DNA of 64,000 nt from Pelomonas sp051857475. Lineage in GTDB: Bacteria > Pseudomonadota > Gammaproteobacteria > Burkholderiales > Burkholderiaceae_C. The notes beneath the pieces are model-generated. The model was not told where the DNA came from. It did no database searches and saw nothing but the letters and a program-made list of their open reading frames with translations. The translations under genes were made by a program, and so were the position numbers. Position 1 is the stretch's first letter. Every line of letters begins with the position of its first letter. The stretch is from NCBI RefSeq assembly GCF_051857475.1, contig NZ_JBPZGZ010000002.1, positions 1,674,001 through 1,738,000 on the forward strand. The letters run 5' to 3'. Shown here piece after piece: positions 1-8,394 of this stretch.

Positions 1-573
1 CTAACGGCAATAGTCGGCGCGGCCCTGGACATAGCCGTCACCGAGGGGCTGGAGAGCATCAGCATCGGTGAGGTCGCCAAGCGCCTGGACCTGTCCAAGA
101 GCGGCGTGTTCTCGCGCATCGGCTCGCGCGAGCAACTGCAGGTGGCCGTGCTTCTGGAGTTCGACAAACGCTTCGTGCAGACCGTCTTCCTGCCGGCCAT
201 GGGCGAGGCACGCGGCCTGCCGCGGCTGCAGGCCGTCATGCGCCGCTGGCTGAACTGGGCCAGCGATGTCGACCGCCACAAGACCTGCCTCTACACGGCC
301 GGTGCCTTCGAATACGACGACCGTGAAGGCCCGGTGCGCGAGCATCTGCTGGACGGCGTGCTGCGCTGGCGCGCCACGCTGCGCCGCACCGTGCTGCAGG
401 CCGTCGAGGCCGGCCACCTGCGCGCCGACCTCGATGCCGAGCAGATGGTGTTCGAGATGGACGCCATCTTCACCCTGCTGCTGCATGACGCCCGCTTCCT
501 GCGCGACCCGCGCGCGCCCGAGCGCGCCGAGCGGGCCTGGCAGCGGCTGCTGAAAGACTGTCAACCCGCCTGA
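1..573 (+). CDS. TetR/AcrR family transcriptional regulator (5' end outside window)
   Basis: About 190 residues are visible in a frame open from base 1, so the start codon lies upstream of the window. Near the beginning is a TetR-type helix-turn-helix (SIGEVAKRLDLSKSGVFSRI), followed by the helical ligand-binding/dimerisation half, with motifs close to the TetR_C family (a W-W-D-like region around residues 80-100 and the long helix ending LKDCQPA). The stop codon is at 571-573. A perfect inverted repeat lies 43 bases downstream, in front of the hydrolase gene read in the same direction, so this regulator probably represses itself and/or that hydrolase. The ligand cannot be inferred. The family call is firm; the target is inference. 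Confidence 0.88.
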   Translation, partial: LTAIVGAALDIAVTEGLESISIGEVAKRLDLSKSGVFSRIGSREQLQVAVLLEFDKRFVQTVFLPAMGEARGLPRLQAVMRRWLNWASDVDRHKTCLYTAGAFEYDDREGPVREHLLDGVLRWRATLRRTVLQAVEAGHLRADLDAEQMVFEMDAIFTLLLHDARFLRDPRAPERAERAWQRLLKDCQPA

Positions 574-616
574 GGCCGAGCGATGAACTGCCCGCCTTCC
601 TTCATTTGTCGTGATG

Positions 617-632
617 TCGCACGGTCGTGCGA
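617..632. promoter_or_regulatory. Candidate TetR operator palindrome
   Basis: TCGCACGGTCGTGCGA is an inverted repeat with perfect 7-base arms and a 2-base centre. It sits between the TetR gene and the alpha/beta hydrolase, 15 bases before the preferred GTG start of the hydrolase. Size and symmetry match typical TetR operators, and the position would let a bound repressor block transcription of the hydrolase. Binding by the neighbouring TetR is inferred from proximity. Confidence 0.6.
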
Positions 633-647
633 AATTTGGAGAGTGCC

Positions 648-1559
648 GTGACCACCCACAACCCCGCCGCCGCCTTCTACGCCTCGCCCGCCGCCCGCGG
701 TGTCGCTGCCCTGCTGCGTGGCCTGCATCGCCTCTCGCCTGATCTCGGTTCACGCGCGGCCCTCAGCCTTTTCTTCACGCCGGTGCCCACCAAGTTTCTG
801 GCGCGTTCGCGAGACGTGCCGCGCCCCTGGGTGCAGCGCCAGCTGCCCTTCGAGGGCGGCCATATCAGCGTGTGGCAGCGCAGTGATATTGGAGTTGGCG
901 AGCCGGCCCGGCCCAAGGTGTTGCTGACCCATGGCTGGGCCGGCGATGCCCAGCAGCTGCGTCCCCTGGCCGACACGCTCGCGGCTGCGGGCCTGGAGCC
1001 CGTGCTGCTGGACCTGCCGGCCCATGGCCGCAGCAGCGGCTGGCGCAGCAACCTGCTGCAGTGGGTGAGGGCGCTGTTCGCCGTCACTGCCCGCTTCGGC
1101 CCCTGGGACGGCGTCGTCGCCCATTCCCTGGGGGCGCTGGCGGTCTCCCATGCGCTGGCCCGCGGCCTGCCGGCGCGGCGTGCGGCCCTGATCGCGCTGG
1201 CGCCCCCGCCGGGCCAGTTCCTGCGCTGGTTCGCCCAGGCCATCGGCACCGACGAGGGCCTGGCCCAGCGCATGCGTGGCCATGTGGAGCAACGCGAGGG
1301 CGTGTCGCTGGGCCTGTTCGAGCCGGCCTGGCTGGGCGAGCGCATGGTGCAACCGACGCTGCTGGTGCACGACCGCGGCGACCTGACGGCGCCCTTGAGC
1401 GGCAGCGAGACCCTGCTCGCCGGCCTGGGCGCCGGTCGCCTGCATGTCACCGTGAACCTGGGCCACCGCCGCCTGCTCAACGACCCTGTCGTCATGGAGC
1501 AGGTGCTGGGCCACTTCCTGGCAGCCACATCGGCGGCGCCGGCGCTGCGGGTGGTCTAG
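648..1559 (+). CDS. Alpha/beta hydrolase
   Basis: A serine hydrolase of about 303 residues with the alpha/beta fold. Visible motifs are an oxyanion-hole HGW (LLTHGWAGD), a nucleophile elbow AHSLG with Ser near residue 160, an acid Asp in the DRGDLTAP segment near 245, and His in NLGHRR near 273, so the catalytic triad is complete. I chose GTG at 648 because GGAG at 638-641 is well spaced for it; the in-frame GTG at 627 lies inside the operator palindrome and has no ribosome-binding site. Substrate unknown. It lies directly downstream of a TetR gene and is probably its target. Its stop overlaps the convergent stop of the next gene in a CTAG tetranucleotide. Confidence 0.85.
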   Translation: MTTHNPAAAFYASPAARGVAALLRGLHRLSPDLGSRAALSLFFTPVPTKFLARSRDVPRPWVQRQLPFEGGHISVWQRSDIGVGEPARPKVLLTHGWAGDAQQLRPLADTLAAAGLEPVLLDLPAHGRSSGWRSNLLQWVRALFAVTARFGPWDGVVAHSLGALAVSHALARGLPARRAALIALAPPPGQFLRWFAQAIGTDEGLAQRMRGHVEQREGVSLGLFEPAWLGERMVQPTLLVHDRGDLTAPLSGSETLLAGLGAGRLHVTVNLGHRRLLNDPVVMEQVLGHFLAATSAAPALRVV

Positions 1560-2419
1560 GGCGCGGACGCCGCCCTCGCCGCGCGTGCGAGCTGGCGCGA
1601 GTCCTCGTCCAGCCAGCGCTCGTAGTAGCCGATCAGCGTGGCCTGCACCTCGGGCTGGGCCAGCACTTCGTTGATGCGGCGGATGACGCCTGCACCGAAC
1701 GCTCCCTTGGCGCAGGCCGCATAGCCCAGCAGCTGGCGCGGCTGCTCGGCCAGGGGCACGAAGCGCAGGCTGCGCGTGTCCATGCCTTCGGCCTCCTGCA
1801 GATAGCGGGCTTCATAGGGCAGGCTGACGGCCATCTCGATGCGGCCCAGCATGACCATCTGCAGCAGATTGCGCACCGGCGCGTCCGCCGCGACGACGGG
1901 CACGCGGGCCGAGCCGCGCAGTGGCGTCAGCAGCTCGTCGACGGCGGCGCCATAGCTGCGGCCATCGGTCACGCCCAGGCGACCGCTGCCGCCGGCCAGC
2001 CAGCTTTTCAGCTGCAGCGCGCCATCGCGGTTCAGATAGGGCTGCAGGGCTTCGAACTCATTGCGGCGCACCACCACGCCCGGCGGCAGCTGCGGCAGGA
2101 TGGGCGACGAGAGCAGCATGAAGCTCTCGCGCTCGGGGTTCTTCAGCAGGCCGAAGGCGCAGGCATTGGGTTGGGTCTTCAGCGCCAGCAGCAGGCGCTT
2201 GATGGGCACCTCGGTCATCTGGTGGCCGTACTGCGGCAGGCGGGGTAGCAGCAGCTTGTTGAGGCCAAGATTGAGCACGCCCTGGCCGCGGTTGGCGCCG
2301 TCCAGCATGGACAGCGGCGGCTGGTTGTAGAGATGCCAGTCGATGACGCCCTCGTCGGCCTGGGCCGCCGTGGCGGCCAGCAGCAGGGCGAGCAGCGGTG
2401 CACGCGACATGCGGCTCAT
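1556..2419 (-). CDS. Periplasmic solute-binding-like protein (TIGR02285-type)
   Basis: About 287 residues from ATG at 2419 (a second in-frame ATG at 2410 is equally possible). It begins with a signal peptide (hydrophobic LLALLLAATAAQA, cleavage before DEGVIDW). The rest resembles the periplasmic amino-acid-binding fold (SBP family 3), in particular the group known as TIGR02285, with the characteristic FGLLKNPERE segment, a GRSYG loop and a C-terminal WLDEDSRQ. No permease or ATPase genes accompany it, so it may be an orphan sensor/binding protein rather than a transport component. Only 25 bases separate it from the divergent ABC-F gene, so the promoters must overlap or lie inside coding sequence. 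Ligand unknown. Confidence 0.72.
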   Translation of the reverse strand: MSRMSRAPLLALLLAATAAQADEGVIDWHLYNQPPLSMLDGANRGQGVLNLGLNKLLLPRLPQYGHQMTEVPIKRLLLALKTQPNACAFGLLKNPERESFMLLSSPILPQLPPGVVVRRNEFEALQPYLNRDGALQLKSWLAGGSGRLGVTDGRSYGAAVDELLTPLRGSARVPVVAADAPVRNLLQMVMLGRIEMAVSLPYEARYLQEAEGMDTRSLRFVPLAEQPRQLLGYAACAKGAFGAGVIRRINEVLAQPEVQATLIGYYERWLDEDSRQLARAARAASAP

Positions 2420-2444
2420 GCTACCCGTCGGGGACAATCGGCGG

Positions 2445-4319
2445 ATGGCAGTCCTCTCCCTCACAAACGCCCATCTCGCTTTCGGCCACGTGGCCCTGCT
2501 CGACGGTGCCGGCTTTTCCCTCGAAATCGGCGAGCGCGTCGGCCTCATCGGCCGCAACGGCACCGGCAAGTCCTCGCTGCTGAAGATCCTCGCCGGCCTG
2601 GAAAAACTCGACGACGGCCTGCTGCAGCAGCAACAGGGCCTGACCAACGTCTATGTGCCGCAGGAGCCCGAGCTGCGCGGTGACGCGACCATCTTCGACG
2701 TCGTCAGCGAGGGCGTGGCCGAGGCCAAGGCCCTGCGCGAGCGCTACGAGCGCCACGACGAGAACGACGATCTGGCCTGGGTGCAGGAGCGCATCGAGCA
2801 CATCGGCGCCTGGAACTGGGAGCAGCGCGTCGACGAGACCCTGCACCGCCTGGGCCTGGACGGTTCGCGCCTGGTGGGCAGCCTGTCCGGCGGCCTGAAG
2901 AAGCGCGTTGCCCTGGGCCGCGCCCTGGTGGCCCAGCCCGACGTGCTGCTGCTGGACGAGCCCACCAACCACCTGGACCTGGACGCCATCACCTGGCTGG
3001 AAGGTCTGCTGAACGACTTCAAGGGCTCGCTGCTCTTGATCACCCACGACCGCGCCTTCCTGGACAACGTGGCCAACCGCATCGTCGAACTGGACCGCGG
3101 CCAGCTGCGTGGCTACCCCGGCAATTTCGCCGCCTTCCAGGCCGCCAAGGCCTATGAGCTGGAGAACGAGGCGCTGTTCAATGCCCGCTTCGACAAGCTG
3201 CTGGCCCAGGAGGAAATCTGGATCCGCAAGGGCGTCGAGGCCCGCCGCACGCGCTCGGTGGCGCGCATCCAGCGCCTGGAGGCCATGCGCCTGGCCCACG
3301 CCGCGCGGCGCGATGTGCAGGGCAAGGTCAGGCTGGACATCGACACCGGCGGCGCCAGCGGCAAGATCGTCGCCGAGCTGGAGGACGTGTCCAAGAGCTT
3401 TGGCGAGCGGCCCATCGTGCGCGGCTTCTCGTCCACCATCCTGCGCGGCGACAAGGTCGGCCTCATCGGCCCCAACGGCGCCGGCAAGACGACGCTGTTG
3501 AAGATGATCCTTGGCGAGTTGCCACCCGACAGCGGCACGGTGCGCCAGGGCTCGCGGCTGAGCGTGGCCTATTTCGACCAGATGCGCGACACGCTGAACC
3601 TGGACGCGACGCTGGCCGACACCATCAGCCCGGGCTCGGAGTGGATCGAGATCGGCTCGCAGAAGAAGCACGTGAAGAGCTATCTCGGCGACTTCCTGTT
3701 CTCGCCGGCACGAGCCAACTCGCCAGTGCGCACGCTGAGCGGCGGCGAGCGCAACCGCCTGCTGCTGGCTCGCCTGTTCGCCCGACCGGCCAATGTGCTG
3801 GTGCTGGACGAACCCACCAACGACCTCGACATCGAGACGCTGGAGCTGCTGGAGGAACTGCTGGCCGACTACGACGGCACCGTCTTCCTCGTCAGCCACG
3901 ACCGCCGCTTCCTGGACAACGTCGTCACGTCGACCATCGTCTACGAGGGTGATGCGCGCTGGCGCGAGTACGAGGGCAGCGTGCAGGACTGGCTGACACA
4001 GTCCAAGCGCGCCGCGGCCCTGCAGGCCAAGGCCGCACCGGCTGCCGCCGCGCCCACGCCGACGCCCGCCCCCGAGCCGGCCCCGGTCGTCGCCACCAAG
4101 CGCAAGCTCAGCTACAAGGAACAGCGCGAGCTCGACGAGATCCCCAAGCAGATCGCCGCGCTGGAAGCCGAGCAGACGCAGCTGAACGCGCTGATTGCCG
4201 GCAGCGAGCTCTACACCCAGGGGGCCAAGCGCATCGCCGAGGTGACGGACCGTGCCGCCGACATCGATGCCGAGATGTTCACCCTCATGGAGCGCTGGGA
4301 AGTGCTGGAAGCCAAATGA
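2445..4319 (+). CDS. uup: ABC-F family ATP-binding protein Uup
   Basis: A 624-residue soluble tandem ABC ATPase without membrane segments. First domain: Walker A GRNGTGKSS near residue 36, signature LSGGLKKR, Walker B LLLDEPTNHLD. Second domain: GPNGAGKTT, LSGGERNR, VLDEPTNDLD. A charged linker lies between the domains, and the Ala/Pro-rich stretch is followed by a C-terminal coiled-coil (LSYKEQRELDEIPKQ onward) typical of Uup. ABC-F proteins act on ribosomes, and Uup is also linked to replication and precise transposon excision. I chose ATG 2445, which gives the family-typical MAVLSLTN start; an upstream in-frame ATG at 2409 would add an unsupported extension. The stop overlaps the next start by four bases, indicating translational coupling. 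Confidence 0.9.
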   Translation: MAVLSLTNAHLAFGHVALLDGAGFSLEIGERVGLIGRNGTGKSSLLKILAGLEKLDDGLLQQQQGLTNVYVPQEPELRGDATIFDVVSEGVAEAKALRERYERHDENDDLAWVQERIEHIGAWNWEQRVDETLHRLGLDGSRLVGSLSGGLKKRVALGRALVAQPDVLLLDEPTNHLDLDAITWLEGLLNDFKGSLLLITHDRAFLDNVANRIVELDRGQLRGYPGNFAAFQAAKAYELENEALFNARFDKLLAQEEIWIRKGVEARRTRSVARIQRLEAMRLAHAARRDVQGKVRLDIDTGGASGKIVAELEDVSKSFGERPIVRGFSSTILRGDKVGLIGPNGAGKTTLLKMILGELPPDSGTVRQGSRLSVAYFDQMRDTLNLDATLADTISPGSEWIEIGSQKKHVKSYLGDFLFSPARANSPVRTLSGGERNRLLLARLFARPANVLVLDEPTNDLDIETLELLEELLADYDGTVFLVSHDRRFLDNVVTSTIVYEGDARWREYEGSVQDWLTQSKRAAALQAKAAPAAAAPTPTPAPEPAPVVATKRKLSYKEQRELDEIPKQIAALEAEQTQLNALIAGSELYTQGAKRIAEVTDRAADIDAEMFTLMERWEVLEAK

Positions 4320-4696
4320 ACGCCTTGCATCAGGAATGGCTGGCCCTGCAGTCCCAGCACGAACGCTACGAGGCCCTGGCCCTGGGCGTGAAACTGGTGG
4401 CCTTCGCAGCCACCGTGCTGGTGCCGGACAACACGCTGGCCGTGGCGCTGCTGGCCTTGCTGTGGCTGCAGGAGGCCGTGCTCAAGACCTTCCAGGGTCG
4501 GCTGGGTGATCGCCTGCTGGTCGTCGAAGCGGGGCTGAAGGCGGGCGAGGGCGCGACGGCCATGCAGCTGCACAGCGACTGGCTTGCCAGCCGGCCGCGT
4601 GGCGCTGGCCTGGTCATGCAATACCTGAAGAGCGCCGCGCGCCCGACGGTGGCGCTGCCTTATCCGCTGTTGATGCTGCTGGTAGTGGTGATCTGA
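4316..4696 (+). CDS. Small hypothetical membrane protein
   Basis: A 126-residue protein starting in an ATGA overlap with uup, so the two are cotranslated. A hydrophobic segment spans about residues 22-50 (LALGVKLVAFAATVLV, then LAVALLALLWLQEAVL, probably a helical hairpin), and a short hydrophobic C-terminus (YPLLMLLVVVI) ends the protein; the middle third is soluble and charged. I do not recognise a family. The coupling to uup is the only functional hint. Confidence 0.65.
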   Translation: MNALHQEWLALQSQHERYEALALGVKLVAFAATVLVPDNTLAVALLALLWLQEAVLKTFQGRLGDRLLVVEAGLKAGEGATAMQLHSDWLASRPRGAGLVMQYLKSAARPTVALPYPLLMLLVVVI

Positions 4697-4718
4697 GCGT
4701 GCGGCCGTCGTGCCTTGT

Positions 4719-4940
4719 TCGGGCCGAGCGCCGGGCTGCTCCCTAGCCGGCCCGTCTGGCGATGTGCTTGCGGCTCAAGGCCGCGAGCATCGCCGTCCCC
4801 TCGGGGGCTGAGGCCGGACACATGGCGCCCAGTGGGCGGCATGTGCCTGCCGAAGAGCTGCGGCACCAGCCGCAGCGCGGTCTGCAAGACCGGCTGGGCA
4901 GCCCGCGTTCAGCGTGGCGGACCGGACGAGGGGCTTCGAT
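4719..4940 (+). repeat. Dispersed hairpin-rich intergenic repeat, copy A
   Basis: This is the first of three copies of one sequence family in the window (others at 53511-53800 and, inverted, 40752-40895). It starts TCGGGCCGAGCGC and ends near GAGGGGCTTCGAT. It holds two strong dyads: GGCGATGTGCTTGCGGC paired with GCCGCGAGCATCGCC around a 5-base loop, and GCTGCGGC/GCCGCAGC with loop ACCA near 4857-4876. The second stem differs from copy B by paired changes on both arms, so the structure is conserved. It fills the gap between the small membrane protein gene and the receiver-protein gene and abuts the latter's stop codon. No coding function is likely. Confidence 0.75.
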
Positions 4941-4941
4941 G

Positions 4942-5562
4942 TCAGCCGGGCTGCAGCTTCTCGAGCGGCACAAAGCCGTTCTGCCCCTTGAGCTGCACCA
5001 CGGTCTCGCCGTGGCGGTGCACGACGTACTGGGCCACGTGCACGGCGCCGTTGAAGCGCACCTTGTCGCCGGGCTTGACCACGGGCTGGGGCGCAATGAC
5101 GGGCAGGGGCGGTCGCGGCGCCGGCCTGGCGCTGCGCATGACGTCGCGCACCTGGCCATGCAGGCCGGGCGAGTTCTTGGCAAGGGCTTCCAGCGAGCGC
5201 GTCATCTCGGCCTGCAACTGCTCGGCCGTGAAGGGCTTTTTCAGCAGGAAGTCGGCGCCGTGGGCCTCCGCCTCGAACTGGTGCTCGGGCGTCACCTCGA
5301 AGCTCAGCAGCGACAGGTGCAGGGTGGGTTGCACCTCGCGCAGGCGCTGGTAGAGCTGGATGCCGGTCAGCGGCGCCTTGGGGAACCAGTCGGTGATCAG
5401 GAAATGGGGCTTGAACAGCAGTCCCTGGGCCAGGGCCGCCTCGGTGTCGGCGCAGCAGAGGATGCTGTCCACCGCAAAGCCACGGCTTTGCAACAGTTGG
5501 CGCGCAAAGGTCTGCACCCCGGCGAGTGCATCTACAACGAGAAATTTCAAGGGGTCGGTCAT
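4942..5562 (-). CDS. Receiver-domain (response-regulator-like) protein
   Basis: 206 residues from ATG at 5562, which puts the usual receiver beta-1 strand (FLVVDA) at the N-terminus. The receiver domain spans about residues 5-120, with Asp11, phosphoacceptor-position Asp58 (FLITDWF) and the conserved Lys in LKKPF near 109. There is no DNA-binding output domain; after a Pro-rich linker the last 50 residues form a small beta-rich segment (KPGDKVRFNG...FVPLEKLQPG). One of the usual acidic-pair residues near the N-terminus is missing (VVDA rather than a DD pair), so phosphorylation is plausible but unproven. No kinase is adjacent. It might act by protein contact. Confidence 0.7.
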   Translation of the reverse strand: MTDPLKFLVVDALAGVQTFARQLLQSRGFAVDSILCCADTEAALAQGLLFKPHFLITDWFPKAPLTGIQLYQRLREVQPTLHLSLLSFEVTPEHQFEAEAHGADFLLKKPFTAEQLQAEMTRSLEALAKNSPGLHGQVRDVMRSARPAPRPPLPVIAPQPVVKPGDKVRFNGAVHVAQYVVHRHGETVVQLKGQNGFVPLEKLQPG

Positions 5563-5635
5563 GGCCGGGAAAGGGCCGCGGAAACGATTTCGCAGCGCCA
5601 GGATTTTGCCGCCCGCGACGCGCCGGACCCGTGAC

Positions 5636-5658
5636 AAACCCCCGCTAGGCGGGAACTT
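5636..5658 (-). terminator. Candidate terminator after the MocR-type gene
   Basis: Read on the minus strand just past the MocR stop codon, the sequence forms a short CCCGC/GCGGG stem (plus-strand 5641-5653) with a 3-base loop, followed by GGTTTG. The stem is short and the T-run weak, so this is a tentative intrinsic terminator; AACTTTT on the other side could make it bidirectional. Confidence 0.4.
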
Positions 5659-7101
5659 TTACGGCAGTGTCGGTCGTCCGCCGAGGTCATCGACAGCGGC
5701 GCGCAACGTGCGCCAGAAGGCCGGGTCCTGCGAGGTGGCCATGTTGATGCGCATCAGCGAGCCGGGGCGGCGCGTGGCGCTGAAGAGGGCGCCGGGCGCG
5801 GTCAACCAGCCCGCGTCCAGCAGGGGCTGGGCGAGGCGCTCGGTATCGACGCCGACGTCCAGCCAGCCGAACAGGCCATCGGGCGGCGAGGCCCACTGGA
5901 AGCCCTGCTTTGTCGCCAGTGCTGCGATGCGCTGGCGCGCCGTGGCCAGGCGCTCGCGCAGGCGCTGGGCGTGGCGGCGCAGCCGCCCCTGCTCCAGGCA
6001 GAGCGCGACGGCGCGCTCCAGCACCGGCGAACTGGTCAGGCCGTCCAGCAGCTTGGTGTCGGTCAGTGCGCGCAGGCGCTCGGGCGAAGCAGCCAGGTAG
6101 CCGACGCGCCAGGCCGGCGTCAGCACCTTGGAAAAGCCCGACACATAGGTCACGCGGCGCAACCCGTCCAGGGCCGCCAGGCGCGGCAGATGCTCGGGGG
6201 CGAGGAAGCCGTAGCTGTCGTCCTCCACGATGAAGAAGTCGTGCTCGTCGGCCAGGCGCAGCAGTTGGTGGGCGCCGGCCAGGTTGAGGCTGTGGCCGGT
6301 CGGGTTGTGCAGCACCGACACGGTCAGGTAGGCGCGCGGCGCGTGGGCGGCGGCCAGCGCGTTCAGCACGTCCAGGTCGGGCCCATGCGCACCGCGCGGC
6401 ACCGGCAGCAGGCGGATGCCGGCCTGGGTGAGGCGCGCAAACATGATGGCCCAGCCGGGGTCGTCGACGAGGACGGCGTCGCCCGGCTGCAGCTGGGTGC
6501 GGATGATGAGGTCCAGCGCGTGCGTGGCGCCATTGGTCGTCAGGATCTGGGCCGGCACCGCGTGGATGCCGAGGTCGTGCAGGCGCTGGCTGAGGGCTGC
6601 ACGCAGGTGCAGATCGCCGCTGGGGTCACCGTAGCTGGTCTGCACGGCCAGGGCATCGGTCGCATTCAGGCGGCGCAGGGCCGACTGCAACAGCGTCGGG
6701 TCCAGCCAGTCGGCCGGCAGGGTGCCGAGACCCGGCGAGCGCGCCGCGTCGGCCTCGAACATGCCGCGGATCAGCGCGGTGGCATCCATGGGCGCCTGGC
6801 GCGGCATGGCCATGGCCGGCGCGCGGGCCGGGGTTCGGGTCGTGGCAGGGCGGCTTTCTCGCACGAAGAAGCCGCGTTGGCGGCGCGCCTCCAGCAGGCC
6901 GGCCGCCTGCAGCTGGTCGTAGGCGGCGACGACGGTGTGCGGGCTGACGCCATGCTGGCGGGCGCAATCGCGCACCGAGGGCAGGCGGGCGCCGGGCAGC
7001 AACAGGCGTTCGCGGATGCGCTGGGCATAGCGCTCGGCCAACTGGCCGGCAAGGGGCAGGCTGGCGCCGCGCTGCAGCGGGGGATGTGTACCGGTCGGCA
7101 T
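5659..7101 (-). CDS. MocR/PdxR-type transcriptional regulator with aminotransferase domain
   Basis: 480 residues from ATG at 7101. The N-terminal 75 residues are a GntR-type winged helix (LPSVRDCARQHGVSPHTVVA), a short linker follows, and the remainder is a fold-type I aminotransferase domain with the PLP-binding Lys in YVSGFSKVLTPAWR and the conserved Asp in VEDDSYGF. MocR proteins use PLP and an amino compound as effectors. The gene is divergent from an EamA-type permease with about 55 bases between preferred starts; that gap holds a perfect 8-base inverted repeat. Control of the permease and autoregulation are inferred. Effector unknown. Confidence 0.88.
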   Translation of the reverse strand: MPTGTHPPLQRGASLPLAGQLAERYAQRIRERLLLPGARLPSVRDCARQHGVSPHTVVAAYDQLQAAGLLEARRQRGFFVRESRPATTRTPARAPAMAMPRQAPMDATALIRGMFEADAARSPGLGTLPADWLDPTLLQSALRRLNATDALAVQTSYGDPSGDLHLRAALSQRLHDLGIHAVPAQILTTNGATHALDLIIRTQLQPGDAVLVDDPGWAIMFARLTQAGIRLLPVPRGAHGPDLDVLNALAAAHAPRAYLTVSVLHNPTGHSLNLAGAHQLLRLADEHDFFIVEDDSYGFLAPEHLPRLAALDGLRRVTYVSGFSKVLTPAWRVGYLAASPERLRALTDTKLLDGLTSSPVLERAVALCLEQGRLRRHAQRLRERLATARQRIAALATKQGFQWASPPDGLFGWLDVGVDTERLAQPLLDAGWLTAPGALFSATRRPGSLMRINMATSQDPAFWRTLRAAVDDLGGRPTLP

Positions 7102-7103
7102 GG

Positions 7104-7140
7104 CAGTACAGATTCGTAGTCTGGTGGGTTTACTGTACTG
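7104..7140. promoter_or_regulatory. Inverted repeat in the MocR/EamA divergent promoter region
   Basis: CAGTACAG at 7104-7111 and its exact reverse complement CTGTACTG at 7133-7140 face each other across 21 bases, with centres 29 bases apart (about three helical turns). A further TTCTGTA lies at 7142. This fits sites for a dimeric MocR regulator acting on both divergent genes. Not tested. Confidence 0.55.
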
Positions 7141-7156
7141 GTTCTGTATCGGTGTC

Positions 7157-8092
7157 ATGCCTCAGACTGAGTCCATGTCAGGGTTTTCCGCCTCCACCGC
7201 CATCTCCACCACTTCGGCCTCCGACGCGACGCGTGGCCTGCTGCTCGGCGCCGCCGGCGTGCTGATGTTTGCCCTCAGCATCCCGATGACGCGCCTGGCC
7301 GGCGGCAGTGCCGCGGCGCCCCAGCTCGACCCGGCCTTTGTCGCCTTCGGCCGTGCCGTCGTCGCCGGTCTGCTGTCGGTGGCCTATCTGTGGCTGACCG
7401 GCGCGCGCCGGCCGCGCGGTGGCGAATGGCGCTTGCTGGCCTTCACGGCCGCGGGCGTCGTCTTCGGCTGGCCGCTGCTGCTGGGTGTGGCGGTGCGGCA
7501 TGTGGACGCGGTGCATGCCTCGGTGGTGTCGGGCGTGTTGCCACTGGCGACGGCCGTCATCGCGGCTCTGGTGCTGAAGCAGCGGCCCAGCCTGGGTTTC
7601 TGGCTGTGTGCGCTGGCCGGTCTGGTCCTGGTGGTCGGCTTTGCGGCCTGGCGCGGCGCGGGTGGGCTGGAGATGGCCGATGGCCTGCTGCTGGGCGCCG
7701 TCGTCAGTGCGTCGGCCGGATATGTCAGCGGTGCGCGGCTGTCGGCGGGTCTGACGGCCGAGCAGGTGATCTGCTGGGTGCTGGTCATCAGCCTGCCCAT
7801 CACCCTGCCGCTGGCCGTGCTGACGCGGCCGACGGCACCCGTCGCAGCTTCGGCCTGGGGCGGCTTTGCCTATGTATCTCTGTTCTCTATGTGGATCGGT
7901 TTCTTTGCCTGGTACCGCGGCCTGGCCCTGGGCGGCACGCTGCGTGTCAGCCAGGTGCAGGTGTTGCAACCCTTTCTGTCCATGCTGTTTGCCGTGCCCT
8001 TGCTGGGCGAGTCCTTGGATGCGATGACCGTGGTCTTCGCCGCCGCCGTGCTCGCCGTCGTGTGGCTGGGCAAGCGGCAACCGATCCACTGA
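7157..8092 (+). CDS. EamA/DMT-superfamily permease
   Basis: About 311 residues from ATG at 7157; in-frame ATG at 7175 is also possible, and the reading frame is open back to 7100, but a start there would cover the operator. The protein has roughly ten hydrophobic helices in two repeats, as in DMT-family permeases, with typical segments such as LLLGVAVRHVDAVHASVVSG in the first half and VSQVQVLQPFLSMLFAVPLLGE in the second. It probably exports a small metabolite or amino acid. The divergent MocR regulator suggests an amino compound or vitamin B6-related substrate, by inference only. Confidence 0.82.
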   Translation: MPQTESMSGFSASTAISTTSASDATRGLLLGAAGVLMFALSIPMTRLAGGSAAAPQLDPAFVAFGRAVVAGLLSVAYLWLTGARRPRGGEWRLLAFTAAGVVFGWPLLLGVAVRHVDAVHASVVSGVLPLATAVIAALVLKQRPSLGFWLCALAGLVLVVGFAAWRGAGGLEMADGLLLGAVVSASAGYVSGARLSAGLTAEQVICWVLVISLPITLPLAVLTRPTAPVAASAWGGFAYVSLFSMWIGFFAWYRGLALGGTLRVSQVQVLQPFLSMLFAVPLLGESLDAMTVVFAAAVLAVVWLGKRQPIH

Positions 8093-8103
8093 AGGAGATG
8101 TTC

Positions 8104-8394
8104 ATGAACGATAGATTCACGACCCGACTCGCACCCGGACAGGCCCTGACCCTGGCCGCCGCGCGCACGCCGCGCCGCCTCGTCGTCATGGGCGGCCGGG
8201 TGTGGTTGACCATTTCCGGCGGCACCGACGACCATTGGCTCGCGGCCGGCGAAGGCCTGACGCTGGTGGCTGGCCAGGAGGCCGTCGTCGAAGCCTGGCA
8301 TGACGCCGAATTCCAATTGCTCCAACCCCTGCCGCAGCGCCGCGCCCAAGCCCGGCCGGCGCGCGGCTGGCGCATCAACTTGGCACCCGCATGA
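8104..8394 (+). CDS. DUF2917 domain protein
   Basis: A 96-residue protein. AAGGAG at 8092-8097 is correctly spaced for ATG 8104, so I prefer this over ATG 8098. The whole protein is the small beta-rich DUF2917 module (LAPGQALTL, GGRVWLTISGG, W-L-A-A-G-E-G-L-T-L), a cupin-like fold of unknown function common in betaproteobacteria. The ribosome-binding site lies in the last codons of the EamA gene, and the stop overlaps the racemase start (ATGA), so the three genes form one transcript. Confidence 0.75.
   Translation: MNDRFTTRLAPGQALTLAAARTPRRLVVMGGRVWLTISGGTDDHWLAAGEGLTLVAGQEAVVEAWHDAEFQLLQPLPQRRAQARPARGWRINLAPA

Noticed and set aside
5659..7101. Plain metabolic aminotransferase
   Set aside because: The N-terminal GntR winged helix and the divergent operator identify it as a MocR regulator.
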